This document shows positions 16,119-25,026 of a stretch of 64,000 nucleotides of DNA, piece after piece. Each line of letters starts with the position of its first letter. Position 1 is the stretch's first letter. The stretch comes from Bradyrhizobium ivorense. Its GTDB lineage: Bacteria > Pseudomonadota > Alphaproteobacteria > Rhizobiales > Xanthobacteraceae. Below the pieces are notes generated by a model, which saw only the letters and a program-made list of their open reading frames with translations, searched no databases and was not told the origin of the DNA. Location of the stretch: positions 186,001-250,000 of the forward strand of contig NZ_CAADFC020000005.1 in NCBI RefSeq assembly GCF_900696085.1, in the 5' to 3' direction. The position numbers and the translations under genes are program-made.

Positions 16119-17525
16119 ATGTTCGAAGGCTGGGATGCGGTCGTACTCGCCCGAGCGCAATTTGCTTTCACGATGTCGTTCCACATCGTGTTTCCCGCAT
16201 TCTCGATCGGGCTTGCGAGCTATCTCGCGGTGCTGGAAGCGCTGTGGCTGATCACAAAGCGCGAGGTCTTCATCAACCTGTTCAATTACTGGCTGAAGAT
16301 CTTCGCGGTCGCGTTCGGCATGGGCGTGGTGTCGGGCATCGTGATGTCCTACCAGTTCGGCACCAACTGGTCGGCTTTCGCCGACAAGACCGGCCCGGTG
16401 ATCGGCCCGTTGATGGCCTATGAGGTGCTGACCGCATTCTTCCTCGAGGCGGGCTTCCTCGGGGTGATGCTGTTCGGGCTCGAGCGCGTCGGCCCAAGGC
16501 TGCACTTCTTCGCGACGTTGATGGTCGCGATCGGCACGCTGATCTCGGCGTTCTGGATCCTGTCGGCCAATTCCTGGATGCAGACGCCGACCGGCCATGC
16601 CGTCAACGAGCACGGCCAGTTCGTCGCCGCAGACTGGCTGAAATTGATCTTCAATCCGTCGTTCCCGTTCCGCCTCGTGCACATGGTGCTGGCGGCGTAT
16701 CTCACGACGTCGCTGGTGGTCGGCGCGGTCGGCGCCTGGCATCTGCTGCGCGACCCGCATCTCGCAGGTCCCCGCGTGATGTTCTCGATGGCGATGTGGA
16801 TGGCGACCCTGGTGGCGCCGATCCAGATCCTCGCCGGCGACCAGCACGGCCTCAACACGCTGGAGCATCAGCCGGTCAAGGTGATGGCGATGGAAGGCCA
16901 CTTTCAGAGCCACAAGGACGGTGCGCCGCTGATCCTGTTCGGCTGGCCCGACGAAAAAGACGCCAAGGTGAAATACGCGATCGAGATCCCGAAACTCTCG
17001 TCGCTGATCCTGAAGCATTCGCTTGACGCGCCGCTCGGCGGCCTCGACTCGGTGCCGCGTGAAAACTGGCCGCCGGTGCCGATCACCTTCTGGGCGTTCC
17101 GCGTCATGGTCGGGCTCGGCTTTCTGATATTGGGCCTCGGCCTGTTCAGCTTGCTGATGCGCGTGCGCGGAAAACTGTATGAGTCGCGGCTGCTGCACAT
17201 GTGCGCGGTGACGATGGGGCCGGCCGGCTTCATGGCGGTGCTCGCCGGCTGGATCACCACCGAGACCGGGCGCCAGCCCTTCACCGTGTATGGGCTGTTG
17301 CGGACGGTCGATTCCGCCTCGCCGCTGGCCGCGCCTGCGGTCGGCTCCTCGCTGATCGCCTTCATCATCGTCTATTTCGCCGTGTTCACCGCGGGCGTGA
17401 TCTACCTGCTGCGGCTGATGGCGCAGCCGCCGCATCAGGGTGAGCGGGGCCCGACGTCCGATTTGCCGGCGCGCGCCGCCGGCATTACGCCGGCCGCAGG
17501 CGCAGCTCCGGAGGGTGCGCGATGA
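16119..17525 (+). CDS. cydA: Cytochrome bd-type (cyanide-insensitive) ubiquinol oxidase subunit I
   Basis: The 468-residue haem-bearing subunit spans the inner membrane. RAQFAFTMSFHIVFPAFSIGLA carries the first haem ligand (His at about 22). GTNWSAF, FLEAGFLGVMLFG and ANSWMQTPTGHA are family hallmarks. The periplasmic Q loop is short, as in CioA-type oxidases with low cyanide sensitivity. ATG 16119 is preferred over the preceding GTG. The enzyme oxidises quinol and reduces O2 without pumping protons. It forms one operon with subunit II (4-bp ATGA overlap) and a tiny third protein. Confidence 0.92.
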   Translation: MFEGWDAVVLARAQFAFTMSFHIVFPAFSIGLASYLAVLEALWLITKREVFINLFNYWLKIFAVAFGMGVVSGIVMSYQFGTNWSAFADKTGPVIGPLMAYEVLTAFFLEAGFLGVMLFGLERVGPRLHFFATLMVAIGTLISAFWILSANSWMQTPTGHAVNEHGQFVAADWLKLIFNPSFPFRLVHMVLAAYLTTSLVVGAVGAWHLLRDPHLAGPRVMFSMAMWMATLVAPIQILAGDQHGLNTLEHQPVKVMAMEGHFQSHKDGAPLILFGWPDEKDAKVKYAIEIPKLSSLILKHSLDAPLGGLDSVPRENWPPVPITFWAFRVMVGLGFLILGLGLFSLLMRVRGKLYESRLLHMCAVTMGPAGFMAVLAGWITTETGRQPFTVYGLLRTVDSASPLAAPAVGSSLIAFIIVYFAVFTAGVIYLLRLMAQPPHQGERGPTSDLPARAAGITPAAGAAPEGAR

Positions 17526-18532
17526 GCATCGGTATCGACCTCGCCATGATCTGGGCGTTCATCATCGCCTTTGCCGTGTTCGTCTATGTCGTGATGGACG
17601 GCTTCGACCTCGGCCTCGGCATCCTGTTTCCGCTATTTCCGCAGAAGGCCGACCGCGACGTCATCATGAACACGGTGGCGCCGGTGTGGGACGGCAACGA
17701 AACCTGGCTGGTGCTCGGCGGCGGCGGCATGATGGCGGCGTTTCCGCTGGCCTATGCGGTGCTGATGCCGGCGCTCTACACCCCGATGATGGCGATGCTG
17801 CTCGGCCTCGTGTTCCGCGGCGTCGCCTTCGAATTCCGCTGGCGCACCCAGAAGGCGCGCAACAAATGGGACCTCGCCTTTGCCGGCGGCTCGCTGGTTG
17901 CGACGCTGGCGCAGGGCATCGCGCTCGGCGCTATCCTGCAGGGCATCCATGTCGACGGACGCCACTATGCCGGCGGCTGGTGGGACTGGCTGACGCCGTT
18001 CAGCATCCTGACCGGCATCGCGCTGGTGATCGGCTACGCCCTGCTCGGGGCGACCTGGCTGGTGATGAAGACCGAGGGCGAACTGCGCGACCGCGCCTAC
18101 CAGCTGAGCTGGGTGCTGCTGATCGCGATGCTCGGCGCGATCGGCGCCGTCAGCATCGCGACGCCGTTCCTTGCCGTGCAATACACCCAGCGCTGGTTCA
18201 GCTGGCCGAACATCATCCTGACCGCGCCGGTGCCGATCGCGGTCGCCGCGGTCACCGCGCTGCTGCTGCGCGCGCTCGCCAACAGATTCGACCTGCAGCC
18301 GTTCTTCCTGGTGCTGGTGCTGTTTGCGCTGTCCTATGCCGGGCTCGGCATCAGCATGTATCCGTACATCGTGCCACAGAGCATCACGATCTGGGAGGCG
18401 GCGGCGCCGCACAACAGCCAGGTGTTCATGCTGGTCGGGGTCTCGATCCTGATTCCGCTGATCCTCGGCTACACCGCCTGGGCCTATTGGGTGTTTCGCG
18501 GCAAGGTGCGGCCCGGACACGGGTACCATTGA
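17522..18532 (+). CDS. cydB: Cytochrome bd-type ubiquinol oxidase subunit II
   Basis: The 336-residue polytopic protein pairs with CydA. It opens with DLAMIWAFIIAFAVFVYVVMDGFDLG, then WDGNETWLVLGGGG and FEFRWRT, all standard CydB motifs. The ATGA overlap with cydA shows translational coupling, and its stop overlaps the next start (TGATG). The length is typical of the CioB type. The protein sits in the inner membrane and stabilises the haem-bearing subunit. Confidence 0.93.
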   Translation: MSIGIDLAMIWAFIIAFAVFVYVVMDGFDLGLGILFPLFPQKADRDVIMNTVAPVWDGNETWLVLGGGGMMAAFPLAYAVLMPALYTPMMAMLLGLVFRGVAFEFRWRTQKARNKWDLAFAGGSLVATLAQGIALGAILQGIHVDGRHYAGGWWDWLTPFSILTGIALVIGYALLGATWLVMKTEGELRDRAYQLSWVLLIAMLGAIGAVSIATPFLAVQYTQRWFSWPNIILTAPVPIAVAAVTALLLRALANRFDLQPFFLVLVLFALSYAGLGISMYPYIVPQSITIWEAAAPHNSQVFMLVGVSILIPLILGYTAWAYWVFRGKVRPGHGYH

Positions 18533-18660
18533 TGCGCTCCGAGCCCAAGCTGCGGCCGCTCGGCCAGCGCCTGCTGTGGTTCGTGACGCTGTGGCTCGGC
18601 GGCGTCGGCACCGTGGCCCTGATCTCGTTTGCGCTGCGACTCTGGATCGCGCCGAAATGA
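18532..18660 (+). CDS. Short single-span subunit (DUF2474) of the bd oxidase
   Basis: The 42-residue protein has one membrane segment (about 14-37, LLWFVTLWLGGVGTVALISFALRL), a basic N-terminal tail and a short LWIAPK end. Its start shares the A of the cydB stop (TGATG), so translation is coupled. Small DUF2474 proteins follow CioAB genes in many bacteria and are thought to be the counterpart of CydX, a structural third subunit. Identification rests on position and pattern. Confidence 0.8.
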   Translation: MRSEPKLRPLGQRLLWFVTLWLGGVGTVALISFALRLWIAPK

Positions 18661-18776
18661 GTCGGCCGGCGCCGTGCGCACCCGCGCCCTCGACAAAAAA
18701 CGGAAGCATTACAGCGGTATACCGGCTGTGCTCGCCCTAAACTTGCCATCAAGCCGTCCCTGAGATTTGATGCTCT

Positions 18777-18884
18777 GAGCGCGATCAGCAAAAGTGGATA
18801 CCGGTTTTGCGTCCGATCGCGCTCGATTAGAAAGTGGCGCATGATCTGATCGCCAAACCGCGTACACTTTGGCGGATCATGCGC
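18777..18884. repeat. Two adjacent dispersed palindromes (gatc-ended type)
   Basis: The first unit (18777-18824) has 10-bp arms gagcgcgatc/gatcgcgctc around 'agcaaaagtggataccggttttgcg' (given in part). The second (18837-18884) has arms gcgcatgatc/gatcatgcgc around cgccaaac...gtttggcg-like inner pairs. This is the widespread rhizobial intergenic hairpin type (AAAGTGG-ACCGGTTTT core). They fill the 273-bp gap before the L,D-transpeptidase. Confidence 0.75.
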
Positions 18885-18933
18885 ATTTGGGTGGAGCAAC
18901 TGCTTGGCCGCGCGCCAACAAGGAGAGCTTTGC

Positions 18934-19527
18934 ATGACGAGACTTCGTCACCTGGTCTGGATGTTGATCGCCGCGGGCACTCTCGTGCTGTCGACATCGC
19001 AGGGCTTTGCCCAGGGCCGCCCGGACGCCGACGAGCCCGGTCTGGTCGCCGACGACAGCTACGAGCTCGATCCGGAATGGCAGAAGCAGGTGGTGTACTA
19101 CCGCTCCAATGAGGCGCCGGGCACCATCATTGTCGCCACCGCCGAGCGCCACCTCTATCTCGTGCAGGGCAACGGCCGCGCGCTGCGCTACGGCATCGGT
19201 GTCGGCCGCGAAGGCTTTCAGTGGCAGGGCCTGGTGACCATCACCCGCAAGGCCGAGTGGCCGGACTGGGTGCCGCCGCCCGAGATGATCGCGCGCCAGC
19301 CCTATCTGCCGCGCTTCATGGCCGGCGGCCCCGGCAACCCGCTCGGCGCCCGCGCGATGTATTTGGGCACCACTGTCTACCGCATCCACGGCACCAACCG
19401 GCCCGACACCATCGGCACCGCCGTGTCGTCGGGCTGCTTCCGCCTGGTCAACAACGACGTCGCCGACCTCTACAACCGCGTCCCGGTCGGCACCAAGGTG
19501 ATCATCCGCCAGAAGCCTGAACTGTAA
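18934..19527 (+). CDS. L,D-transpeptidase (ErfK/YbiS/YkuD family)
   Basis: The 197-residue secreted protein has a signal peptide at about 1-26 (HLVWMLIAAGTLVLSTSQGFAQ). The YkuD catalytic domain is at about 60-195. Catalytic residues are visible: His142 in YRIHGTN and Cys158 in VSSGCFRLVNND. It makes 3-3 peptidoglycan cross-links or attaches proteins to peptidoglycan in the periplasm. The start at ATG 18934 has an ideal site (aaggagagc). It stands alone, followed 61 bp later by a binding protein on the same strand. Confidence 0.93.
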   Translation: MTRLRHLVWMLIAAGTLVLSTSQGFAQGRPDADEPGLVADDSYELDPEWQKQVVYYRSNEAPGTIIVATAERHLYLVQGNGRALRYGIGVGREGFQWQGLVTITRKAEWPDWVPPPEMIARQPYLPRFMAGGPGNPLGARAMYLGTTVYRIHGTNRPDTIGTAVSSGCFRLVNNDVADLYNRVPVGTKVIIRQKPEL

Positions 19528-19588
19528 CCGCACCCGCTAGCCCGCCTCGACCTCCGTCCATTGTCCCGATCATCGCGAGAGATAACCC

Positions 19589-20626
19589 ATGCGTACATTT
19601 CGAGGCGGCCTGATCATCGGGCTCGCGATCGCCGTGCTGGTTGCGGCGGCCGCCATCGTCTATGAATATTACGACACCCGCACGCTGAAGCGCACCGTTC
19701 GCCGCGGCGAGGTGCTGTGCGGCGTCAACAAAGGCCTGCCCGGCTTCTCGAACCCCGACGACAAGGGCAACTGGACCGGCTTCGACGTCGATTTCTGCCG
19801 CGCGGTGGCTTCCGCGATCTTCAACGATCCGACCAAGGCGAAGTTCGTTCCGCTCGACGCCAGCGAGCGCTTCAAGGAGCTGCAGAGCCGCAAGGTCGAC
19901 ATCCTCTCGCGCAACTCCACCTGGAGCATGTCGCGCGAGACCAATTACGACCTCTACTTCCCGGCGGTCGCCTATTATGACGGCCAGGGCTTCATGATCC
20001 CGCGCGCGCGCAACATCGATTCCGCGCTGGACTTGAATGACAGCAAGGTTTGCGTGCAGGCCAATACCACGACGCGGCTCAACCTCGCCGACTATTTCCG
20101 TGCCAACAATATGAAGTACACGGAGATGAAGTTCGAGAAGCTCGACGACGTCGTGAAGGCCTACAATTCCGGCCAGTGCGACACGCTGACCTCGGACGCC
20201 TCGCAGCTCTATGCGCTCCGCCTCAACCTCGCCAAGCCGGGCGACCACGTCATCCTGGCCGACATCATCTCCAAGGAGCCGCTGGCGCCGGTGGTGCGGC
20301 AGCGCGACGACGACTGGATGATGATCGTGAAGTGGACGCTCTACGCCATGATCAACGCCGAAGAACTCGGCATCACCTCGAAGAACATCGACGAGGCGCT
20401 GAAGTCGAAGAAGCCCGAGGTGATGCGGCTGGTCGGCACCGAGGGCAGCTATGGCGAGGACCTCGGCCTGACCAAGGACTGGGCTGCGCGCATCATCCGC
20501 CATGTCGGCAATTACGGCGAGATCTACGACCGCAACGTCGGCAGCGGATCCAAGCTGAAGATCCCGCGCGGCATGAACCAGCTCTGGAACGCCGGCGGCG
20601 TCCAGTACGCGCCGCCGATCCGGTGA
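19589..20626 (+). CDS. Membrane-anchored amino-acid ABC-type substrate-binding protein, orphan
   Basis: The 345-residue type-2 periplasmic binding protein resembles AapJ (general L-amino acid binding): VLCGVNKGLPGFS, GFDVDFCRAVASAIF, RFKELQSRKVDILSRNSTW. The N-terminus is a membrane segment (about 8-26, LIIGLAIAVLVAAAAIVYEYY) with no obvious signal cleavage site, so it is probably anchored. No permease or ATPase gene is near, so it may serve a transporter encoded elsewhere or act as a sensor. It shares a strand with the L,D-transpeptidase; co-transcription is possible but not shown. Confidence 0.85.
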   Translation: MRTFRGGLIIGLAIAVLVAAAAIVYEYYDTRTLKRTVRRGEVLCGVNKGLPGFSNPDDKGNWTGFDVDFCRAVASAIFNDPTKAKFVPLDASERFKELQSRKVDILSRNSTWSMSRETNYDLYFPAVAYYDGQGFMIPRARNIDSALDLNDSKVCVQANTTTRLNLADYFRANNMKYTEMKFEKLDDVVKAYNSGQCDTLTSDASQLYALRLNLAKPGDHVILADIISKEPLAPVVRQRDDDWMMIVKWTLYAMINAEELGITSKNIDEALKSKKPEVMRLVGTEGSYGEDLGLTKDWAARIIRHVGNYGEIYDRNVGSGSKLKIPRGMNQLWNAGGVQYAPPIR

Positions 20627-20977
20627 TCTCTCACCGTCATTGCGAGGAGCCAACGGGTCGCGCGAACGCGCGCCCGATGACAGGCTCCGCGACGAAGCAA
20701 TCCACCTTTCCGCATATGCGGTGAGATGGATTGCTTCGCTTCGCTCGCAATGACGCGGGGGCTATATCAGCATCCTCCGCTGTCATCGCCCGGCTTGACC
20801 GGGCGATCCAGTACGCCGCGGCTTCTCGGTTCAAGCACCACCGTCTCTGGAGTACTGGATCGCCCGGTCAAGCCGGGCGATGACAGTGCGTTGTGTGGCG
20901 TCGAGCCGGGCGATGACGGCGAGTGTGCGGCGGCGCCCCCCGGCGATGACAGTGCGTTGCGTGGCGACGGCGCGTGC
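20627..20977. repeat. Repeat cluster: cattgcgag-type hairpin with nested 43-bp module, then a perfect 35-bp inverted repeat
   Basis: The 351-bp gap lies between convergent genes. Bases 20637-20755 are a cattgcgag...ctcgcaatg hairpin interrupted by the 43-bp module at 20646-20688, which is also found at 125-167. Bases 20780-20814 and 20852-20886 are perfect 35-bp inverted arms around a 37-bp spacer, then degenerate partial copies of the outer sequence follow to 20960. No reading frame is credible here. Confidence 0.8.
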
Positions 20978-22117
20978 TCAGTAGCCCTTGCCGCGGGCGA
21001 GTTGGTCGGCGTGGAAATTGCTGTCGCCGAACAGTTCCTGGCAGACGCGGGCGCGCTTCATGAAGAAGCCGATGTCGAACTGGTCGGTCATGCCCATGCC
21101 GCCGTGCATCTGCACGCCTTCCTGCACGGCCAGCGTGGCCGTGGTGCCGGCGCGCGCCTTGGCCACCGCGACGGCGGTGCCCGCCTTGTCGACGCCGGCA
21201 TCGAGCGCCTGCAGCGCCTTCAGGACTGCGGCGCGGGTGATCTCGATATCGATGTAGAGCTGGGCGGCGCGGTGTTGCAGCGCCTGGAATTCGCCGATCG
21301 CCTTGCCGAACTGCTTGCGCTCCTTCAGGTAGGTCACGGTGCGGCCGAACACCTCTTCGCTGAGGCCCACCATCTCCGACGCGACCGCGCCGCGGCCGAT
21401 ATTGAGCACGCCCTCAAGCAGCGCAAAACCCTGATCGACCTCGCCGAGCACGCTGTCGGCGTTGACCTCGACATTGTCGAACACGATGCGCGCCGCGTTG
21501 TGGGAATCGACCATCGCGGTGCGCTCGACCGCAAGCCCCTTTGCCTTCGGATCGACCAGGAACAGCGTCAGCCCGTCCTTGTCGCCGACGCTGCCCGCGC
21601 TGCGCGCGGCGACGATCAGCAGATCGGCGGTGTGGCCGTCGACCACGAACGCCTTGTCGCCCGACAGCTTAAAGCCGTTGCCGGAGCGCGCGGCCTGCAG
21701 CTTGGTCTGCAGCGGGCGATGCTTGGCGCCCTCGTCGATCGCGAGTGCCGCAAGCAGCGAGCCGTCGGAGATCTTCGGCAGATGCTGCGCCTTCTGCGCC
21801 ACGGTGCCGCCGCGCGCCAGCGCCGAGACCGCGAGCACCGAGGTCGCGAGGAACGGCGACGGCATCAAGGTGCGGCCGATCTCCTCCATCACGATGCCGG
21901 CCTCGACGCAGCCGAGCCCGCTGCCGCCGAATTGCTCCGGCACCAAGAGGCCGGAAAATCCCATCTCGGCGAAGGTTGTCCAGAGCTCGCGCGAGAAGCC
22001 GGTGGCATCCTTGCCGTCGCGCAGACCGCGCAGATGCGCCACCGGCGCCTTGTCGCTGATGAGGCCGCGCGCACTGTCGCGCAGCATGGATTGTTCTTCG
22101 GTGAGGACGAGGGCCAT
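20978..22117 (-). CDS. Acyl-CoA dehydrogenase (second of a pair)
   Basis: The 379-residue flavoprotein has the ACAD N-terminal helical, middle beta and C-terminal helical domains. Motifs are FSGLLVPEQFGGSGLG, GDKAFVVDGHTADLLIVAAR and ERKQFGKAIGEFQALQH, ending MHGGMGMTDQFDIGFFMKRAR. A canonical catalytic glutamate is not obvious, which suits a partner subunit of a heteromeric dehydrogenase. It lies 145 bp downstream of another ACAD on the same strand, the arrangement seen for alpha2beta2 FadE pairs acting on CoA esters with bulky acyl chains. The true substrate is unknown. Confidence 0.88.
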   Translation of the reverse strand: MALVLTEEQSMLRDSARGLISDKAPVAHLRGLRDGKDATGFSRELWTTFAEMGFSGLLVPEQFGGSGLGCVEAGIVMEEIGRTLMPSPFLATSVLAVSALARGGTVAQKAQHLPKISDGSLLAALAIDEGAKHRPLQTKLQAARSGNGFKLSGDKAFVVDGHTADLLIVAARSAGSVGDKDGLTLFLVDPKAKGLAVERTAMVDSHNAARIVFDNVEVNADSVLGEVDQGFALLEGVLNIGRGAVASEMVGLSEEVFGRTVTYLKERKQFGKAIGEFQALQHRAAQLYIDIEITRAAVLKALQALDAGVDKAGTAVAVAKARAGTTATLAVQEGVQMHGGMGMTDQFDIGFFMKRARVCQELFGDSNFHADQLARGKGY

Positions 22118-22158
22118 TGGGAATCCGATCTAACGTTCTATGCAAGTATCTCTGAGTA

Positions 22159-22261
22159 CGTCATTCCGTGACGCGTCGCAGACGCGAACTACGGTGCGCA
22201 ATTGCGCACCTGAGAATCTCGAGGTTCCGGGTTCAATGCTGCGCATTGCCCCGGAACGACG
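22159..22261. repeat. cgtcattccg-type intergenic repeat
   Basis: An imperfect hairpin (cgtcattccg... ...ccggaacgac) fills most of the 145-bp space between the two acyl-CoA dehydrogenase genes. A better-preserved relative lies at 54969-55048. It also contains gtgcgcaattgcgcac, a short perfect palindrome found inside the composite repeats. Confidence 0.6.
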
Positions 22262-22262
22262 G

Positions 22263-23447
<1,185 letters not shown>

Positions 23448-23611
23448 GTGCGTTTCCGGTCAAATATGACGAATTGCAAACGACCTTAGCCACCGCGTCG
23501 TGGAATTCAATATGTCTTGCGGACGCGCCATGCCGTGGCGCCGCTGGTCACCTCGCGCGATCGGGTGTATCGGCGAAGTGGGCGGCAATTGAAAAACAAG
23601 AGGAAACGGAC

Positions 23612-24157
23612 ATGCGGATCAAGCTCCTTCCGCCTGGCGAAATGAACCCAGCGCAAAAAGAGGTCTACGACGAGTCGATCGCCGGCAAGCGCGGCGCGCC
23701 GCCGGCGCCGATGATGGCCTGGCTCAACAGCCCGGAGATGGCGCGGCATGCCACGCGGCTCGGCGAGGTGCTGCGCTTCGACACCATTTTTCCCCCAAAG
23801 CTGTCGGAGATCGCGATCCTCGTCACCGCGCGGCACTGGACCGCGCATTACGAATGGTACGCCCACAAGCGGCTCGCGCTGAAGGGCGGCACGGATCCGA
23901 AGCTGATCGAGGACATCCGCGTCCGCCGCACGCCTGTTTTCGACGATCCCAAGGCGAAGATGATCTACGACGTCGCCAAGGCGCTGCATGAAGGCCACGG
24001 CCTGCCCAAGGGACTCTATGACGAGGCGGTCGAGGTGCTGAGCCTGCGCGGCCTCGTCGAGGTGATCGGCCTCTGCGGCTACTACACGATGGTGTCGATG
24101 ACGCTGAACACGTTCGAGTTCCAGCTGCCCGGCGGCGAATTGTCGGAGCTCGGCTGA
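23612..24157 (+). CDS. Carboxymuconolactone decarboxylase-fold protein
   Basis: The 181-residue protein has the CMD/AhpD fold: SEIAILVTARHWTAHYEWYAH at about 68-88, then LKGGTDPKLIEDIR. The redox CxxC of AhpD is absent, so a peroxidase role is unlikely. The start at ATG 23612 follows aagaggaaacg. Members of this group are often encoded next to acyl-CoA or aromatic catabolism genes with unproven roles, and here it is divergent from the ACAD pair. The reaction is unassigned. Confidence 0.8.
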   Translation: MRIKLLPPGEMNPAQKEVYDESIAGKRGAPPAPMMAWLNSPEMARHATRLGEVLRFDTIFPPKLSEIAILVTARHWTAHYEWYAHKRLALKGGTDPKLIEDIRVRRTPVFDDPKAKMIYDVAKALHEGHGLPKGLYDEAVEVLSLRGLVEVIGLCGYYTMVSMTLNTFEFQLPGGELSELG

Positions 24158-24160
24158 TAT

Positions 24161-24335
24161 CCTCTCCCTCTCCCCGCTCTTCGCGGGGCCGAGACGAGCG
24201 AAGCTCGCTCTTAGAGGGTTCGGGTGAGGGGCTCGCTCCGCAAACAAACTGAAAGTTGTACTCGCGGTGAATCCCCCTCACCCGGATCGCATCTACAATG
24301 CGATCCGGCCTCTCCCCGCAAGCGGGGCGAGGCGG
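24161..24335. repeat. Diverged cctctccc-family repeat
   Basis: The unit begins cctctccctctccccgctcttcgcgggg and ends cctctccccgcaagcggggcgagg, with gggtgaggggct/ccccctcaccc pairing inside (given in parts). It is longer (about 175 bp) and less regular than the copies at 11713 and 32856. The rest of the 276-bp gap to 24433 has no recognisable promoter. Confidence 0.6.
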
Positions 24336-24433
24336 AGCGCCGCTTCCGGAAACGATGGGTTTCGGAACTGATCAGTGTCCGATCTCCAGGCCAAGGCTTA
24401 GATTGCGGTTTAGAGAAACAACGGAGCCAGGCC

Positions 24434-24928
24434 ATGCCGCAAAATCCTCCCATCATCGCGGGCACGCGGATCGGGCATGTCCATCTCAAGGTCGCCGATC
24501 TCGAACGTGCGCTCGGCTTCTATTGCGGCGTGCTCGGCTTCGAGCTGCAGCAGCGGATGAGCTCCGGCGCGGCGTTCATCTCGGCCGGCGGCTATCACCA
24601 CCACATCGGGCTCAACACCTGGGAGAGCAAGGGCGGCCATCCGCCGCCGCCGGGCACCACCGGCCTGTTCCACACCGCCATCCTCTATCCGACCCGCCCG
24701 GCGCTGGCCGATGCGCTGCACCGGGTGCTGTCCGCCGGCATCCCGCTCGACGGCGCCAGCGACCACGGCGTCAGCCAGGCGCTGTACCTGCGCGATCCCG
24801 ACGAGAACGGCGTTGAGCTGTACTGGGACCGCCCCGAGGCCGAATGGCCGCGCGACGCCGACGGCAAGATCGCGATGTTCACGCGGCGGCTCGATCTTGA
24901 CGATCTGCTGAAGCAGCGGGTGACCTGA
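24434..24928 (+). CDS. VOC-family metalloenzyme (CatE-like extradiol dioxygenase / glyoxalase fold)
   Basis: The 164-residue protein has paired beta-alpha-beta-beta-beta units. Likely metal ligands lie in RIGHVHLKVADLERALGFY (about 12-30), TGLFHTAILYP and DENGVELYWDRP (Glu). YHHHIGLNTWES is typical of the CatE (catechol 2,3-dioxygenase) branch. The start at ATG 24434 has an acggagcc site. It could cleave a catechol, but many VOC proteins with these motifs have other roles. It stands alone between repeats. Confidence 0.78.
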   Translation: MPQNPPIIAGTRIGHVHLKVADLERALGFYCGVLGFELQQRMSSGAAFISAGGYHHHIGLNTWESKGGHPPPPGTTGLFHTAILYPTRPALADALHRVLSAGIPLDGASDHGVSQALYLRDPDENGVELYWDRPEAEWPRDADGKIAMFTRRLDLDDLLKQRVT

Positions 24929-24939
24929 CATTGTAGTCC

Positions 24940-25023
24940 GTAGCCGGATGCAGCGCAGCGAAATCCGGGGTCTCTCCATCGGGCGAGACTGCTCCCGGAT
25001 TACGCTGCGCTCCATCCGGCTAC
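24940..25023. repeat. Palindromic repeat, gtagccggatg family
   Basis: This 84-bp hairpin has arms gtagccggatgcagcgcagcg and its near complement. It lies between convergent genes (VOC protein and MFS carrier) and may act as a bidirectional terminator. Relatives are at 114-230, 36229-36314 and 47532-47613. Confidence 0.75.
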
Positions 25024-25026
25024 GAG

